DNA of 64,000 bases from Negadavirga shengliensis (GCF_042652345.1 NZ_JBHSJJ010000005.1:361362-425361); one strand, 5' to 3'. Positions 53,191-62,011 are shown, counted from the stretch's first letter. Notes: a model not told the origin generated them from the letters alone. Numbers and translations are program-made.

Positions 53191-54531
53191 ATGGTAAAAA
53201 AGGGATTTAGATTTTTAGCCTATATCTTCGCCGTGCTGGTTATTCTGGGAACCGCTTTGATCACTACCGTGGATTGGACCCCTTATCAGGAAACGGACTA
53301 TTATCAGACGACCATGGACCGGTTGCAGCAGTTTGAGCTGGAGCAAAAGGATGTAGGATATGTGTTGGCAGGATGGGGAAAGGCGAATTTTACACCTGGC
53401 CAGCCTGTGCCTTTGGTCGCCTACAAACCGAGAGGCGATTACGAATTTGTGGAGGACAGCAGTTTTGTAAAGGCATTGGTATTTGGCACTCCGGATTTTA
53501 AAGTGGCGGTCTTGAACTATGAGCTTTTGATCATCCATCCCCACTTGGCACAAAGAATTAGGAGCAAAGTTGCAGGTTCGGGATTTAATATCGACCAGTT
53601 TTATTTCACAGCGACCCACACCCACAGTGGTATCGGAGGCACCATTCCCGGTCTTATCGGTTTTCTGGCGATGGGTGGATGGGATGAGGAAATTGTGACC
53701 CTGCTGGAAGAGAAAACACTCCTTGCTTTGAATAATGCTGTGCAGAAAATGGACACGGTATCCATAGGGTATAAAAAGGCAAATGCGGCCGGATTTGTGG
53801 CGAACAGGTTGATCGCGGAGGACCCTGTTGACCCGTTTTTAAGGCAACTTGTCTTCGAGAACACGGCGGGTGAAACCTGCGCTTTTGTGACTTACAGCGC
53901 CCATGCCACTTGTTTGAACAGCAGGTTTATGGGGTTATCCGGAGATTATCCCCATTATTTAACAGGATGGATGCAGGAGCATATGGATTTTGCCCTGTTT
54001 GCATCGGGTACGGTGGGCAGTCACAGGCCTATGGCTCCAGGCAATGATATTCAGTCAGTAAAGCAATATGCTTATTCCCTGGACACCGTTTTGAGAGGTG
54101 ACGGATCGGATGTGAAACCGGTATCTGGAACCATGCTGAAAATAGGAACTTTACCCCTTGCCCTTAGATCTCCCCATTATCGGATTTCAGACAATTTGCG
54201 TCTCAGACCCTGGGTTTTCAATTGGATATTTGGGGACAACCCTGCCCATTTTGATGTGGTACAACTCGGCAATACCCTTTTGATTTCCTCTAGCGGTGAA
54301 CTGTCCGGTGTTTTTTATGAAAACTGGGAGAATCTTGCGGAACAGAACGGGTTTAATTTGATGGTCACTACATTTAACGGTGGTTACGTAGGTTACATCA
54401 CCCCGGATGAATATTATCACAAAAAATTATATGAAGTAAGAGACATGAACCTATATGGCCCTTATAACGGCGCTTACTTCAATGAGGTAATGGAAGGGCT
54501 GATTGATAAGGCCATTCATCCGTCTAATTGA
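53191..54531 (+). CDS. neutral ceramidase-like protein, membrane-anchored
   Basis: The 446-residue protein has an N-terminal membrane anchor (about residues 6-27) and a domain of the neutral/alkaline non-lysosomal ceramidase family, with GYVLAGWGKANFTPG, the metal-binding TATHTHSGIGG and the putative active-site region GLSGDYPHYL. It is shorter than typical ceramidases and lacks the C-terminal beta-sandwich. The active-site segment differs from the canonical NGDVSPN, so the substrate may not be ceramide; sphingolipids occur in Bacteroidota, which makes a lipid role plausible. Its 3' end overlaps the convergent methyltransferase gene by 16 bases. Confidence 0.8.
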   Translation: MVKKGFRFLAYIFAVLVILGTALITTVDWTPYQETDYYQTTMDRLQQFELEQKDVGYVLAGWGKANFTPGQPVPLVAYKPRGDYEFVEDSSFVKALVFGTPDFKVAVLNYELLIIHPHLAQRIRSKVAGSGFNIDQFYFTATHTHSGIGGTIPGLIGFLAMGGWDEEIVTLLEEKTLLALNNAVQKMDTVSIGYKKANAAGFVANRLIAEDPVDPFLRQLVFENTAGETCAFVTYSAHATCLNSRFMGLSGDYPHYLTGWMQEHMDFALFASGTVGSHRPMAPGNDIQSVKQYAYSLDTVLRGDGSDVKPVSGTMLKIGTLPLALRSPHYRISDNLRLRPWVFNWIFGDNPAHFDVVQLGNTLLISSSGELSGVFYENWENLAEQNGFNLMVTTFNGGYVGYITPDEYYHKKLYEVRDMNLYGPYNGAYFNEVMEGLIDKAIHPSN

Positions 54532-55145
54532 AAAATTTTGCCTTTTATGAACCCCTTGTTAAATTCCTTTACGGCGGTGACCCTCCACCCATAATGCTCA
54601 AAATAACCGTCATAACGGGGTAAATCTTTTCGGGGGTGGCTGACAAGGATCTTAAAAGCGTTTATCATCAAACCGATCAGCCATTTTCTTTCTCTGATAG
54701 GATAAAAGTCAACAAAGATCCAGGTTGTTTTGGGATTTGACCTTTTGTTGACGGCCTCAAAGAGCTGGTGGATTTGTTGGTCCGCCAACACGTCAAAAAA
54801 ATACTGGGTGATGACCGTGGTAAAATTCACATCAGGAATATGGCTGAAATCCGCGCAATGTAAGATTTCTATTCTTGACCTCAACCGGTTTGGAAGCCGG
54901 GTTTCCATGAGTCTGATCATTTTTAGAGAAGCCTCCATATAAACCAGTTTCCCGGTTGGTCCTATGGCTTCCAGCAAGGAGACTATTTCTTGTCCGGTGC
55001 CACCCCCCAAATAGAGTATGTTCTCTTCCGGTTTTATTTTTTCAAAGAAGAGGCTTTTGCTGTTTTGATAGTTCTTGCCCAGAACAAGATGGGCCAAAGC
55101 ATCATAAAACGGGGCAATTTTATCGTAATGGTTGTTTCTTTTCAT
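54516..55145 (-). CDS. SAM-dependent methyltransferase (UbiE-like)
   Basis: From the ATG at 55145 the protein is 209 residues with a class I Rossmann methyltransferase fold. It opens NNHYDKIAPFYDALAHLVLG, typical of the UbiE/MenG group, and has the SAM loop ILYLGGGTGQEIV (a variant of the usual GxGxG) plus VYMEASLKMI. The start lies 6 bases after the UbiA-type gene, so the longer frame to 55358 overlapping that gene is not used. The pairing suggests modification of a prenylated aromatic lipid. Confidence 0.85.
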   Translation of the reverse strand: MKRNNHYDKIAPFYDALAHLVLGKNYQNSKSLFFEKIKPEENILYLGGGTGQEIVSLLEAIGPTGKLVYMEASLKMIRLMETRLPNRLRSRIEILHCADFSHIPDVNFTTVITQYFFDVLADQQIHQLFEAVNKRSNPKTTWIFVDFYPIRERKWLIGLMINAFKILVSHPRKDLPRYDGYFEHYGWRVTAVKEFNKGFIKGKIFQLDG

Positions 55146-55150
55146 CCAGG

Positions 55151-55990
55151 TTAAGGTAATAAGATCAGTATCCAAGGCAGCAGGAAAATAGCCTCGAGCT
55201 GCAACCTCACGTTTTCCCCGCCGGTCTTTTGTCCGGCAAATTTTAAGATGTGCCAAATGAACATCAATGCCAGGATCAGGGTGTAAATGTGATAATACGA
55301 GGGAAGCCACAAAAACAGGAAGGCCACGTATGCCAGTCCCGTTGCAGATAAAATCCAAAGGGTTGTTTGAGTGCCTTTTTTTCCTAAATCGGTTATTATG
55401 GAACGATGGCCATCTTTTTTATCCCTATCAGCGTCAAGGTAGGAAAGGTATATCAGGTTGTACCAGGCGAGGAGGAAATATAAAAAAGCGAAAAGTGCCC
55501 AGTTATTTGAATGGAAGCCGAAGTCCAGTTGCCACAGGGGGGCGAATAATATACCCAGCATATAAAACAGCGCGATGGAGATTTCCTTTATAGCAGCAAA
55601 GGTTTTGCTGAAATACCGTATCAGCACCATGCTTCCGATGATCAAGGCGCCTAAACCTAATCCTGCGAACAGAAACAATTTATCAAATACGCAAATGGCG
55701 AACAGCAGGCCGCCGATGCTTACTATCGCTAGGCCCCAAGACAGGGGTTTAAAATATCTTTGATGGAAACGGTGCCTTTTTGAGTGGGCCATCATGGATG
55801 TCTGGTGCGCATCCAAAAGGTGGTCGAATGTATAGATACTCCAAACAGCCACAGCCAACATCCAGTAAGTTTCTTTTTCAGGTTTTACCCTCAGCAGATC
55901 GGCAAAAAAAAACATGCCGGCACAAGCTCCGGCTGCAACATCGAAAGACAATAAATGCGCTAATTTATATATTGACAGGACATGTTTCAT
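55151..55990 (-). CDS. UbiA-family prenyltransferase-like membrane protein
   Basis: The 279-residue protein has about eight membrane helices and the two metal-binding acidic regions of the UbiA family, although the first is altered: YTFDHLLDAH in place of NDxxDxxxD, and YLDADRDKKDGHRSI in place of the second DxxxD motif. It probably joins an isoprenoid chain to an aromatic or other acceptor. The methyltransferase gene downstream overlaps its transcription unit. The acceptor cannot be named. Confidence 0.82.
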   Translation of the reverse strand: MKHVLSIYKLAHLLSFDVAAGACAGMFFFADLLRVKPEKETYWMLAVAVWSIYTFDHLLDAHQTSMMAHSKRHRFHQRYFKPLSWGLAIVSIGGLLFAICVFDKLFLFAGLGLGALIIGSMVLIRYFSKTFAAIKEISIALFYMLGILFAPLWQLDFGFHSNNWALFAFLYFLLAWYNLIYLSYLDADRDKKDGHRSIITDLGKKGTQTTLWILSATGLAYVAFLFLWLPSYYHIYTLILALMFIWHILKFAGQKTGGENVRLQLEAIFLLPWILILLP

Positions 55991-56078
55991 CTAATGGAGC
56001 GTCATGAAAGCCTGGGTTTTGACAGGGCAATTTAATCATTCATGCTCCTGTATATTAAAAAAAGTAGTATTTTTCGAA

Positions 56079-56100
56079 AATAACCAAGGCTTTGGTTATT
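56079..56100. other. perfect hairpin in a divergent promoter region
   Basis: AATAACCAA and TTGGTTATT form a 9-bp stem around GGCT. It lies between the leftward UbiA-like gene and the rightward SGNH gene, so it cannot terminate either; an operator or transcript-leader structure is possible. Confidence 0.45.
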
Positions 56101-56132
56101 AAAAAAATCGTAATACACATAGTTAACTGAAA

Positions 56133-56771
56133 ATGAAAACCCTTTTGTTTGTTTTGTTGATCTGGATGTCTCATTATGTCATAGCGCAGGATACAGTGAA
56201 AATAGCCTGCGTGGGCAATTCCATTACCGAAGGTCCCGGCAGAAACCATAAAAACAGCTACCCTTTGCAGATGCAGAAGCTTTTGGGAAGTGCATATCAG
56301 GTAAAAAATTTCGGCGTGAGTGGCAGGACCTTGTTAAAAAAAGGGGATTTTCCTTATTGGAACGAACCCCAGTTTGACCAGGTGAAGGAGTTTCACCCGG
56401 ATGTGCTGGTGATTAAATTGGGAACCAACGACTCGAAACCCCAAAACTGGCGATACAAAGAGGATTTTCAAGAAGATTATATAGAGCTTGTGGAGACTTA
56501 TAAGCAGCATATGCCAAAAGACGGCCGCATTTATATCTGTCTTCCCGTGCCCGTCTTTCAGGATGAGTGGGGGATTTCCGAGAGTATTCTCGTGCAAGAG
56601 ATGAGGCCGATTCTTGAAATAGTGTCGGAAAAAACAGGTGCTCAAATCATCGATCTGCATAAGCCCTTGGAAGACCGGGCTGATTTATTTCCGGATGGGG
56701 TACACCCTTCCGAAGATGGAGCCGCAATCATGGCAAAGGTAATCGCCGAAAGCATCAGAAAAGACCAGTAG
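56133..56771 (+). CDS. secreted SGNH/GDSL hydrolase
   Basis: The 212-residue protein has signal peptide MKTLLFVLLIWMSHYVIAQ and the four SGNH blocks: Ser in CVGNSITEG, Gly in GVSGRTL, Asn in KLGTNDSK and the Asp/His pair in FPDGVHPSEDG. It is likely a periplasmic or extracellular esterase, for example a carbohydrate deacetylase. It lies next to divergent lipid-modification genes, but no functional tie is shown. Confidence 0.9.
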   Translation: MKTLLFVLLIWMSHYVIAQDTVKIACVGNSITEGPGRNHKNSYPLQMQKLLGSAYQVKNFGVSGRTLLKKGDFPYWNEPQFDQVKEFHPDVLVIKLGTNDSKPQNWRYKEDFQEDYIELVETYKQHMPKDGRIYICLPVPVFQDEWGISESILVQEMRPILEIVSEKTGAQIIDLHKPLEDRADLFPDGVHPSEDGAAIMAKVIAESIRKDQ

Positions 56772-56892
56772 ACCTTGAGGACTAAAAATTCCTGTCCCCT
56801 GGATTTATTCAAAATTATTATGATGAAATGGGGACTTTGCGTATAGGATTTGTCAGGTATTTAAGGTAAATTTTCATCAAAATCCGACAGCA

Positions 56893-57006
56893 ATGAGTAA
56901 GGACAAAGGTGAAAAAAAAGATCCTAAAAAGAAGGCGACAAAGAGCCTTAAGGAGAAGCGGCTGGACAAAAAAGCCAAGAAGGAAGATAAAAAGCGCAAT
57001 GGATAA
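56893..57006 (+). CDS. 37-residue lysine-rich small protein
   Basis: The frame ATG 56893 to TAA 57006 encodes a highly basic peptide beginning MSKDKGEKKDPKKKATK and ending KRLDKKAKKEDKKRNG. It is followed by a clear terminator, which supports its being the end of a transcript. Similar short Lys-rich proteins occur in Bacteroidota. A role in nucleic acid binding is possible, but unproven. Confidence 0.6.
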   Translation: MSKDKGEKKDPKKKATKSLKEKRLDKKAKKEDKKRNG

Positions 57007-57035
57007 TCAACATGGCAATGCCTTTTGATTTGCTG

Positions 57036-57064
57036 AAACCCCGGTCTTACAGACGGGGTTTTTT
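57036..57064 (+). terminator. terminator after the lysine-rich small protein
   Basis: AAACCCCG and CGGGGTTT, extended by TCT/AGA with one bulged base, form an 11-bp stem with a 3-base loop, followed by TTTTTTG. Confidence 0.85.
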
Positions 57065-57233
57065 GTTGATTAATCTCCCTGATGCACGGGTTTGAGCAGC
57101 AGGAGAGAATGTAGGAGTTTGCCCGGGGTATCAATTGTCCCTGTTCGGAAATTAAAAAATACATAAGACCTTTTCTATACCACAGCCAGTAGTCATAGAA
57201 ATTTCTCTCAAACCTTTTACCTCTGAGTCATTT

Positions 57234-57500
57234 TTATATTTCTGACAAAGAAGTCCCCCAGAAGCTGCTTTTACTTTGGCCGACGATCATTTCCACGAAC
57301 TTGTGCCAAGCACTTAATTTTTTGCGTTCCACCTCTTTGAAAATAGACTGTTTCTGTTTGATGGTGGCGATCAGTTCAGCGCCTATTTCATAGGGAACAT
57401 TCACCGTTTCAGCCCCGATCTGCACATTTAAAGAGCCGTTGTCTGGATTTACCCATGCTTTTAATTCATGACCATCCGTTTCGAAAGTGTACTTTAGCAT
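57234..57500 (-). CDS. 88-residue hypothetical protein
   Basis: I do not recognise this protein. It has no signal or membrane helix. The N-terminal half looks like two or three beta strands (KYTFETDGHELKAWVNPDNG) and the rest is helical with basic residues. It is isolated, 68 bases from nothing recognisable on its left, and the ATG at 57500 is followed by a good frame. A real small gene is likely but not certain. Confidence 0.45.
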   Translation of the reverse strand: MLKYTFETDGHELKAWVNPDNGSLNVQIGAETVNVPYEIGAELIATIKQKQSIFKEVERKKLSAWHKFVEMIVGQSKSSFWGTSLSEI

Positions 57501-58027
57501 AGCTGTAATTGTTTAAATGAAAAATTGGATTTTAAAATGCCGGATGGAAAATTCTTTTCCCCGGCGATCACAAAGGCTAAATTAGAAAAAATATTTTAAA
57601 TAAAAAACATTTTTATTTATTTAAACAACATTTTTTTAATTATAAAAATTTTTATCCATTTTCGGAACGGTAAATCTTTTTTAGCTCCAACCGGAAAATG
57701 CGCCTGGGAATTTATTAAATGGCGTTTTGATGCTGTTGCAGTATTTAACGGAATGATCATGATTATATAATGAAGATGATATACAACAGGTTTGATTTTT
57801 TTTTTAGTTTTAAGTAAAATCCAATAGATTAGTGTGTAATTGTTGGAAAGTATTGTAAACATGTGTTTGTATAATTGTTCTATTTCTAAAGCCACCGGTA
57901 TTACCGGTAGCATTGACAATGCAAATTCTTCTGACACAACTTCCTGAATCCATATGAAACCGAGCATGACTAGATCGTCACACGGAGGGATGATTGTCTA
58001 TCATGCGAGATTCTCCCTAATCAGGTC
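57501..58027. other. AT-rich intergenic region
   Basis: No supported gene is present. The region 57580-57660 is nearly all A and T. A 116-codon leftward frame (57617-57967) has low-complexity composition and was not accepted. The right end holds sequence leading into a dispersed repeat. Confidence 0.4.
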
Positions 58028-58075
58028 GGGACAAGCGATATGGCCTATTGAGAAAAAATTATAAACATATGAAAA
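58028..58075 (+). repeat. dispersed 48-bp repeat, copy B
   Basis: Matches the copy at 40602-40648. Here its end includes the start codon of the PhoX-family gene, so it may supply part of that gene's leader. Confidence 0.5.
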
Positions 58076-59475
58076 AGAAAACCCCCGTCTCAAGAAGACA
58101 ATTCATCAAATCATCAGGTATGGCTACCATAGGCTTTATGGGCTTATACCAGTTCGTAAATCCAATTATTTCTCACGGTGCAGGTTCCCGTCCTGGCGGA
58201 TACGGTCCACTGCAACAGGACCCTCAGGGGATTTTGAATCTGCCCAAGGGGTTTTCGTACAGGATCATTTCCAAAAAGGGCGATAAAATGGATGACGGGC
58301 TTTTTTTGCCGGGTTTGGCGGATGGGATGGGCACGTTTGCGGGTAGGAGGGATCGCGTCATAGTGGTGAGGAATCATGAAATCAGCCCCGATGGCTTAGC
58401 ACATGGGGGATTTGGAGCTTCAAATGAACTGATCAGCAATTTACCGGCGGAGCGGTTTTATGATTTCGGTAAAGGGGATCTTCCGGCCCTTGGGGGCACG
58501 ACGACCTTTGTGTATAATGAAAAAACGGAGCGTATGGAAAGACAGTACTTGAGTCTGGCGGGTACGGTGAGGAACTGTGCGGGAGGGATCACGCCATGGG
58601 GCTCATGGCTCACCTGTGAGGAAAGTACGATAAGATCAGGTGCTTATGAGGGGAAGATGGAGCGGGATCATGGTTATGTCTTTGAAGTTCCGGCATCTCA
58701 AAAGATAAATCTGGCTAACCCGGTTCCCATTAAGGCCATGGGTAGATTCAATCACGAGGCCGTGGCGGTGGATCCCGCCACTGGAATTGTGTACCTCACT
58801 GAGGACAGGGGAGATGGGATTTTTTACCGGTTCATTCCCCGTGCTCCCGGAAAACTGCTGGAGGGAGGTAGGCTACAGGCCATGGTCATTTTGGGAGAAA
58901 AAAGCAGAGATACCAGGAACTGGCATGACAGCGAGGCACCTGAATTTCCCCTGATGGTGCCTCGGGAAGTGGGATGGGTAAACATAGAAAATGTAGAATC
59001 TCCTGATGACGACCTCAGGCACCAGGGTTTTGAAAAAGGAGCAGCGGTTTTTGCCAGAGGAGAGGGGATCTGGTATGGAAACAACGAGCTTTATTTTGCC
59101 TGTACCAATGGGGGTAAAATCGGCGCGGGACAGGTATTTCGGTATACGCCGAGTCCGGTTGAGGGAACTGCGGAAGAAAGTAAATCCCCGGGTAAACTGG
59201 AACTTTTTGCTGAACCCAATGACAGGAAAATACTGAAAAGCTGTGATAACCTGGCCGTCGCTCCCTGGGGAGATGTGATATTGTGTGAAGATGACAAACA
59301 TCCCTTCTTGGTAGGGATTACCCCGGAAGGCGAACTGTATCCATTGGCGGAAAATATAGGATATGAGTCTGAACTGGCAGGAGGCGTTTTTTCGCCTTCA
59401 GGCAAAACTTTCTTTGTCAATATTCAGGGACCCGGCATCACCTTGGCCATCACAGGGCCATGGAGGAGCCTATAA
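58069..59475 (+). CDS. PhoX-family (DUF839) phosphatase-like protein, Tat-exported
   Basis: From the ATG at 58069 the 468-residue protein starts with a twin-arginine signal (KKKTPVSRRQFIKSSG). The rest fits the DUF839/PhoX family, a six-bladed propeller calcium/iron-dependent phosphatase, with LPKGFSYRIISKKGDKMDDG, NCAGGITPWGSWLTCEE and GRFNHEAVAVDPATGIVYLTEDRGDGIFYRF. The CAGG and EE residues are those that bind the metal cluster in PhoX. It may be a Tat-exported alkaline phosphatase or diesterase. The TTG at 58048 is an unlikely alternative. Confidence 0.88.
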   Translation: MKKKTPVSRRQFIKSSGMATIGFMGLYQFVNPIISHGAGSRPGGYGPLQQDPQGILNLPKGFSYRIISKKGDKMDDGLFLPGLADGMGTFAGRRDRVIVVRNHEISPDGLAHGGFGASNELISNLPAERFYDFGKGDLPALGGTTTFVYNEKTERMERQYLSLAGTVRNCAGGITPWGSWLTCEESTIRSGAYEGKMERDHGYVFEVPASQKINLANPVPIKAMGRFNHEAVAVDPATGIVYLTEDRGDGIFYRFIPRAPGKLLEGGRLQAMVILGEKSRDTRNWHDSEAPEFPLMVPREVGWVNIENVESPDDDLRHQGFEKGAAVFARGEGIWYGNNELYFACTNGGKIGAGQVFRYTPSPVEGTAEESKSPGKLELFAEPNDRKILKSCDNLAVAPWGDVILCEDDKHPFLVGITPEGELYPLAENIGYESELAGGVFSPSGKTFFVNIQGPGITLAITGPWRSL

Positions 59476-59521
59476 TACCCGGGCGGAAGATCCCGGTTTT
59501 TGCAAATCCTGCGGGAATATC

Positions 59522-59550
59522 TGAGCCGATTAGGAAGAATAATCGGCTCA
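59522..59550. terminator. hairpin after the PhoX-family gene
   Basis: TGAGCCGATTA and TAATCGGCTCA form a perfect 11-bp stem with a GGAAGAA loop, 46 bases after the stop. There is no T-run; the 3' arm abuts the Fic remnant. Confidence 0.55.
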
Positions 59551-59621
59551 TGACCTACAACTGGCAACTTAAAAACTGGCCTGAATTCCAATATGACTTG
59601 GAAGCCTCGCAATCTTTTTAA
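59550..59621 (+). pseudogene. remnant of a Fic-family gene (DUF4172 N-terminus)
   Basis: A 23-codon frame reads MTYNWQLKNWPEFQYDLEAS then three more residues and a stop. The pattern YNWQ-K-WP-F-YDL is that of the N-terminal DUF4172 domain of Fic AMP-transferases, which normally continues for over 350 residues with the HPFxxGNGR motif. No such continuation is found in any frame through 59893, so this is a decayed or truncated copy. The gap 59622-59893 otherwise shows no gene. Confidence 0.6.
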
Positions 59622-59893
59622 CTTAGCGCTGCCAAGATAAAACTAAAAACAAAGTTATAACTGCTGCAGAAGTGTGTTTTAGAAACTTTTTATCCGTAAC
59701 GGCGCTTTTGGCACTTGAAATGTGGAAACTGAAGGGAATGCGCTATCCCGACCCATTCCCTGACAACGAACAGAACGGTCGTCCGGATCCCTGGGGAGGA
59801 AGGGTGAGGGTGCGGTGAAATGCAGGTTGTGAAATAAAGCCGGCTTTGCCAAACCATATGTCCCAGGTTTTATATATTCTAAATGAAAAAGGT

Positions 59894-60667
59894 ATGGCAG
59901 CAAAGAATGAAAAACAAGACAGAAAATACAACCGCCTGAAAGAATATGACGGATCCCGCTATTCGGGAATGAAAATAGGCGGAACGCACAAGTGGTATTA
60001 TGACAAGGGCGAGTGGAAAGAGCGGAAAATGAAACCCGATGAATGGGATATTTACTATGAAACGACCAAGCGCAGGGCAGGATATGCACCGGAGCATTCA
60101 GGAGCCCCGGTCGGTACTTCCTACAATTGGTTGATCGTAGCACATCAGCGGGTGGATAAACTGGATGCCAACAGCTATATGACCCGGATGGAGGGGTTGA
60201 AATTCAAAGTGGCACACAAAAGGACCGGCAATGACAAGTGGAACATTACGGAGAAGAGACAGCGAAAAAAGGTGATAGCCTTTTTAGAACAGGTTATTGA
60301 TGAGTTAAAAGCCCTGGATGAAGATACGCCGGTTCCTTTTACAGTCGGTCAAAGAAAGAGAATCTATGGCCTGGCCCACCGCACCAAAAAGGAATTGTAT
60401 GAAATGGCGGCTGAACAGGGCGTCAAGAACCGGTCGAGGATGAAACGCGGCGAGTTGCTCAAGATCATAAAGGACAGCCTGAAAGAAGACGTGGACGGAA
60501 ATGGCTCAAAAAACGTTTCTGTGGCACAAAACTTATCGGACAAATCCAGACATGAGCTTTACCGTATTGCCACCGAAAAACATATTCGGGGACGCTCCAA
60601 AATGAATAAGGACGATCTGATAAAAGTGCTGAAAAAAAATATATCAGAAAAGGAGTTGGTATTGTGA
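59894..60667 (+). CDS. protein with two C-terminal Rho-N/SAP-like repeats
   Basis: From ATG 59894 the 257-residue protein is highly basic. Two similar segments of about 30 residues stand near its C-terminus, TKKELYEMAAEQGVKNRSRM (then KRGELLKII) and SRHELYRIATEKHIRGRSKM (then NKDDLIKVL). They resemble Rho N-terminal or SAP modules that bind nucleic acid. The N-terminal 140 residues (YDGSRYSGMKIGGTHKWYYD) are unassigned. The start is chosen because the upstream frame from 59846 lacks family-like sequence. It lies 12 bases from the convergent gene. Confidence 0.75.
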   Translation: MAAKNEKQDRKYNRLKEYDGSRYSGMKIGGTHKWYYDKGEWKERKMKPDEWDIYYETTKRRAGYAPEHSGAPVGTSYNWLIVAHQRVDKLDANSYMTRMEGLKFKVAHKRTGNDKWNITEKRQRKKVIAFLEQVIDELKALDEDTPVPFTVGQRKRIYGLAHRTKKELYEMAAEQGVKNRSRMKRGELLKIIKDSLKEDVDGNGSKNVSVAQNLSDKSRHELYRIATEKHIRGRSKMNKDDLIKVLKKNISEKELVL

Positions 60668-60678
60668 AAAGGACCTTC

Positions 60679-61605
60679 TTAATCTCCCCGGTATGCCTTT
60701 TCTAATTCAGCCAGGTCGAATTTTTTTATTTTCAGAAATGCTTGTGTTACCCGCGCCACCCGGTCGGAATCCGTATCGTTCATCATCTCATCCATTGCCA
60801 CAGGAACGATCTGCCATGATAGGCCGTATTTGTCTTTAAGCCAGCCGCACTGTTCAGATTCAGGGACAGCGGAGAGTTTTGCCCAGTAATTATCAATTTC
60901 TTCCTGCGTGTGGCAGTGCACCATGAAGGAAACCGCTTCGTTGAAAGTAAATTGATGTTCACGCGCGCTATCCATGGCTGCAAACCAACAGCGCTCAAGC
61001 ATAAAGTCGGCGAACATGACGGTCCCCTCTTTGTCAGGTGCCTGGTTTGGGCCATAGCGGTGCACCATACCTATTTTTGAATTTTCAAATACGGAAAGGT
61101 AAAAGTTGATGGCCTCTTCCGCGCGACCGGCTTTATCTCCTGCAAACATAAGCGATGGCAGGATAGACGGCCGCGGGTCACCTTCGGGATCAGTAAGCAT
61201 CAACTGCCACGATAGGCCATACTTATCCTGTATCCAGCCATATCGCTCGCTAAAAGGGTATTGGCCGATGGGCATGAGCGCTGTGCCACCTTCGGACAAA
61301 TTTTTCCATACCCTGTCTATTTTTTCCCTCGCCTCCTTTTCCGGCGAAGATGCGCCTTTGAACAACAGCGGATCGAAATTCACTATAAAAGACACCGAGG
61401 GGTTAAACTGAAATAATGGCCCGGCACTTATGGACATGAATTTTTGGTTCCAAAGTTCAAATGTGACAACATCACAATCACCCGACGGGGTATCGTGGAG
61501 GACGGTGGTGTTGATAATCCCGGAATCCGGAAAGATAGAAGTGTAGAATTCGGCCGCTTCTTTGGCTTCCTTATCAAACCAGAGGTGTGGTGTTATTTTT
61601 TGCAT
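60679..61605 (-). CDS. double VOC-domain protein, PhnB-like
   Basis: The 308-residue protein contains two similar domains (about 1-140 and 145-290) of the PhnB/3-demethylubiquinone methyltransferase-like branch of the vicinal oxygen chelate superfamily. Both show W..KYGLSWQ (DKYGLSWQLML and DKYGLSWQIVP) and FYxSxFP/FYLSVF signatures (AAEFYTSIFPDSGI). Fusion of two halves mimics the dimer. The reaction is unknown. Confidence 0.85.
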   Translation of the reverse strand: MQKITPHLWFDKEAKEAAEFYTSIFPDSGIINTTVLHDTPSGDCDVVTFELWNQKFMSISAGPLFQFNPSVSFIVNFDPLLFKGASSPEKEAREKIDRVWKNLSEGGTALMPIGQYPFSERYGWIQDKYGLSWQLMLTDPEGDPRPSILPSLMFAGDKAGRAEEAINFYLSVFENSKIGMVHRYGPNQAPDKEGTVMFADFMLERCWFAAMDSAREHQFTFNEAVSFMVHCHTQEEIDNYWAKLSAVPESEQCGWLKDKYGLSWQIVPVAMDEMMNDTDSDRVARVTQAFLKIKKFDLAELEKAYRGD

Positions 61606-61762
61606 AACGTCTCCCTTTTTGTTATAACAAATTTACGGAGAAATAGACCCTAACAAGCTATGTGATTGCGACATAGTGCAGGCGAAATGCGACTTGCCTC
61701 TCAAAGTAAATAATCTGTATACATAAACAGCAACATGTGATTAAAAAGATGAGAATATAAAA

Positions 61763-61786
61763 AAGCCAAACATTTCTGTCTGGCTT
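61763..61786 (-). terminator. terminator downstream of a truncated tRNA
   Basis: On the minus strand AAGCCAGACA and TGTTTGGCTT pair over 10 bp with one G-U wobble around a GAAA loop, then TTTTTT. The wobble is only valid on the minus strand, so this is leftward. It sits directly after the tRNA 3' fragment. Confidence 0.8.
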
Positions 61787-61787
61787 G

Positions 61788-61806
61788 TAGTAGCGGGAAC
61801 AGGACT
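61788..61806 (-). other. 3' fragment of a tRNA gene, candidate integration site (att)
   Basis: The minus strand reads AGTCCTGTTCCCGCTACTA: the end of a T-loop, T-stem 3' strand CCTGT, acceptor strand TCCCGCT and discriminator A. From memory this matches the 3' end of a Bacteroidota tRNA-Met type. No D-arm or anticodon arm follows to the right. Integrases commonly duplicate tRNA 3' ends, so this is a candidate att scar with the island extending rightward. Confidence 0.6.
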
Positions 61807-62011
61807 AATTTATCTATTTGGTTTTCAATATTTTATAATTTAAAGGCGGCAAATTGAAGTGATTTTCCAAATTAGAATTGGTTTGAATAATTCCGAATTT
61901 ACTTGATCGGTGAGTTCGAACAATTCGTGCGAAAATAAGTGTACGAGCATACGGCCCGTACGAATTAAGCATCATTCATTTTTCTTTTGCTGTTTGATTC
62001 TTAACGCTCTT

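Noticed and set aside
57617..57967. 116-codon leftward open frame
   Set aside because: It lies in extremely AT-rich DNA, its product is low-complexity and matches no pattern I know, and its start and neighbours give no support.
59679..60143. 154-codon leftward open frame
   Set aside because: It is antisense to the start of the Rho-N-like gene and has no family-like sequence.
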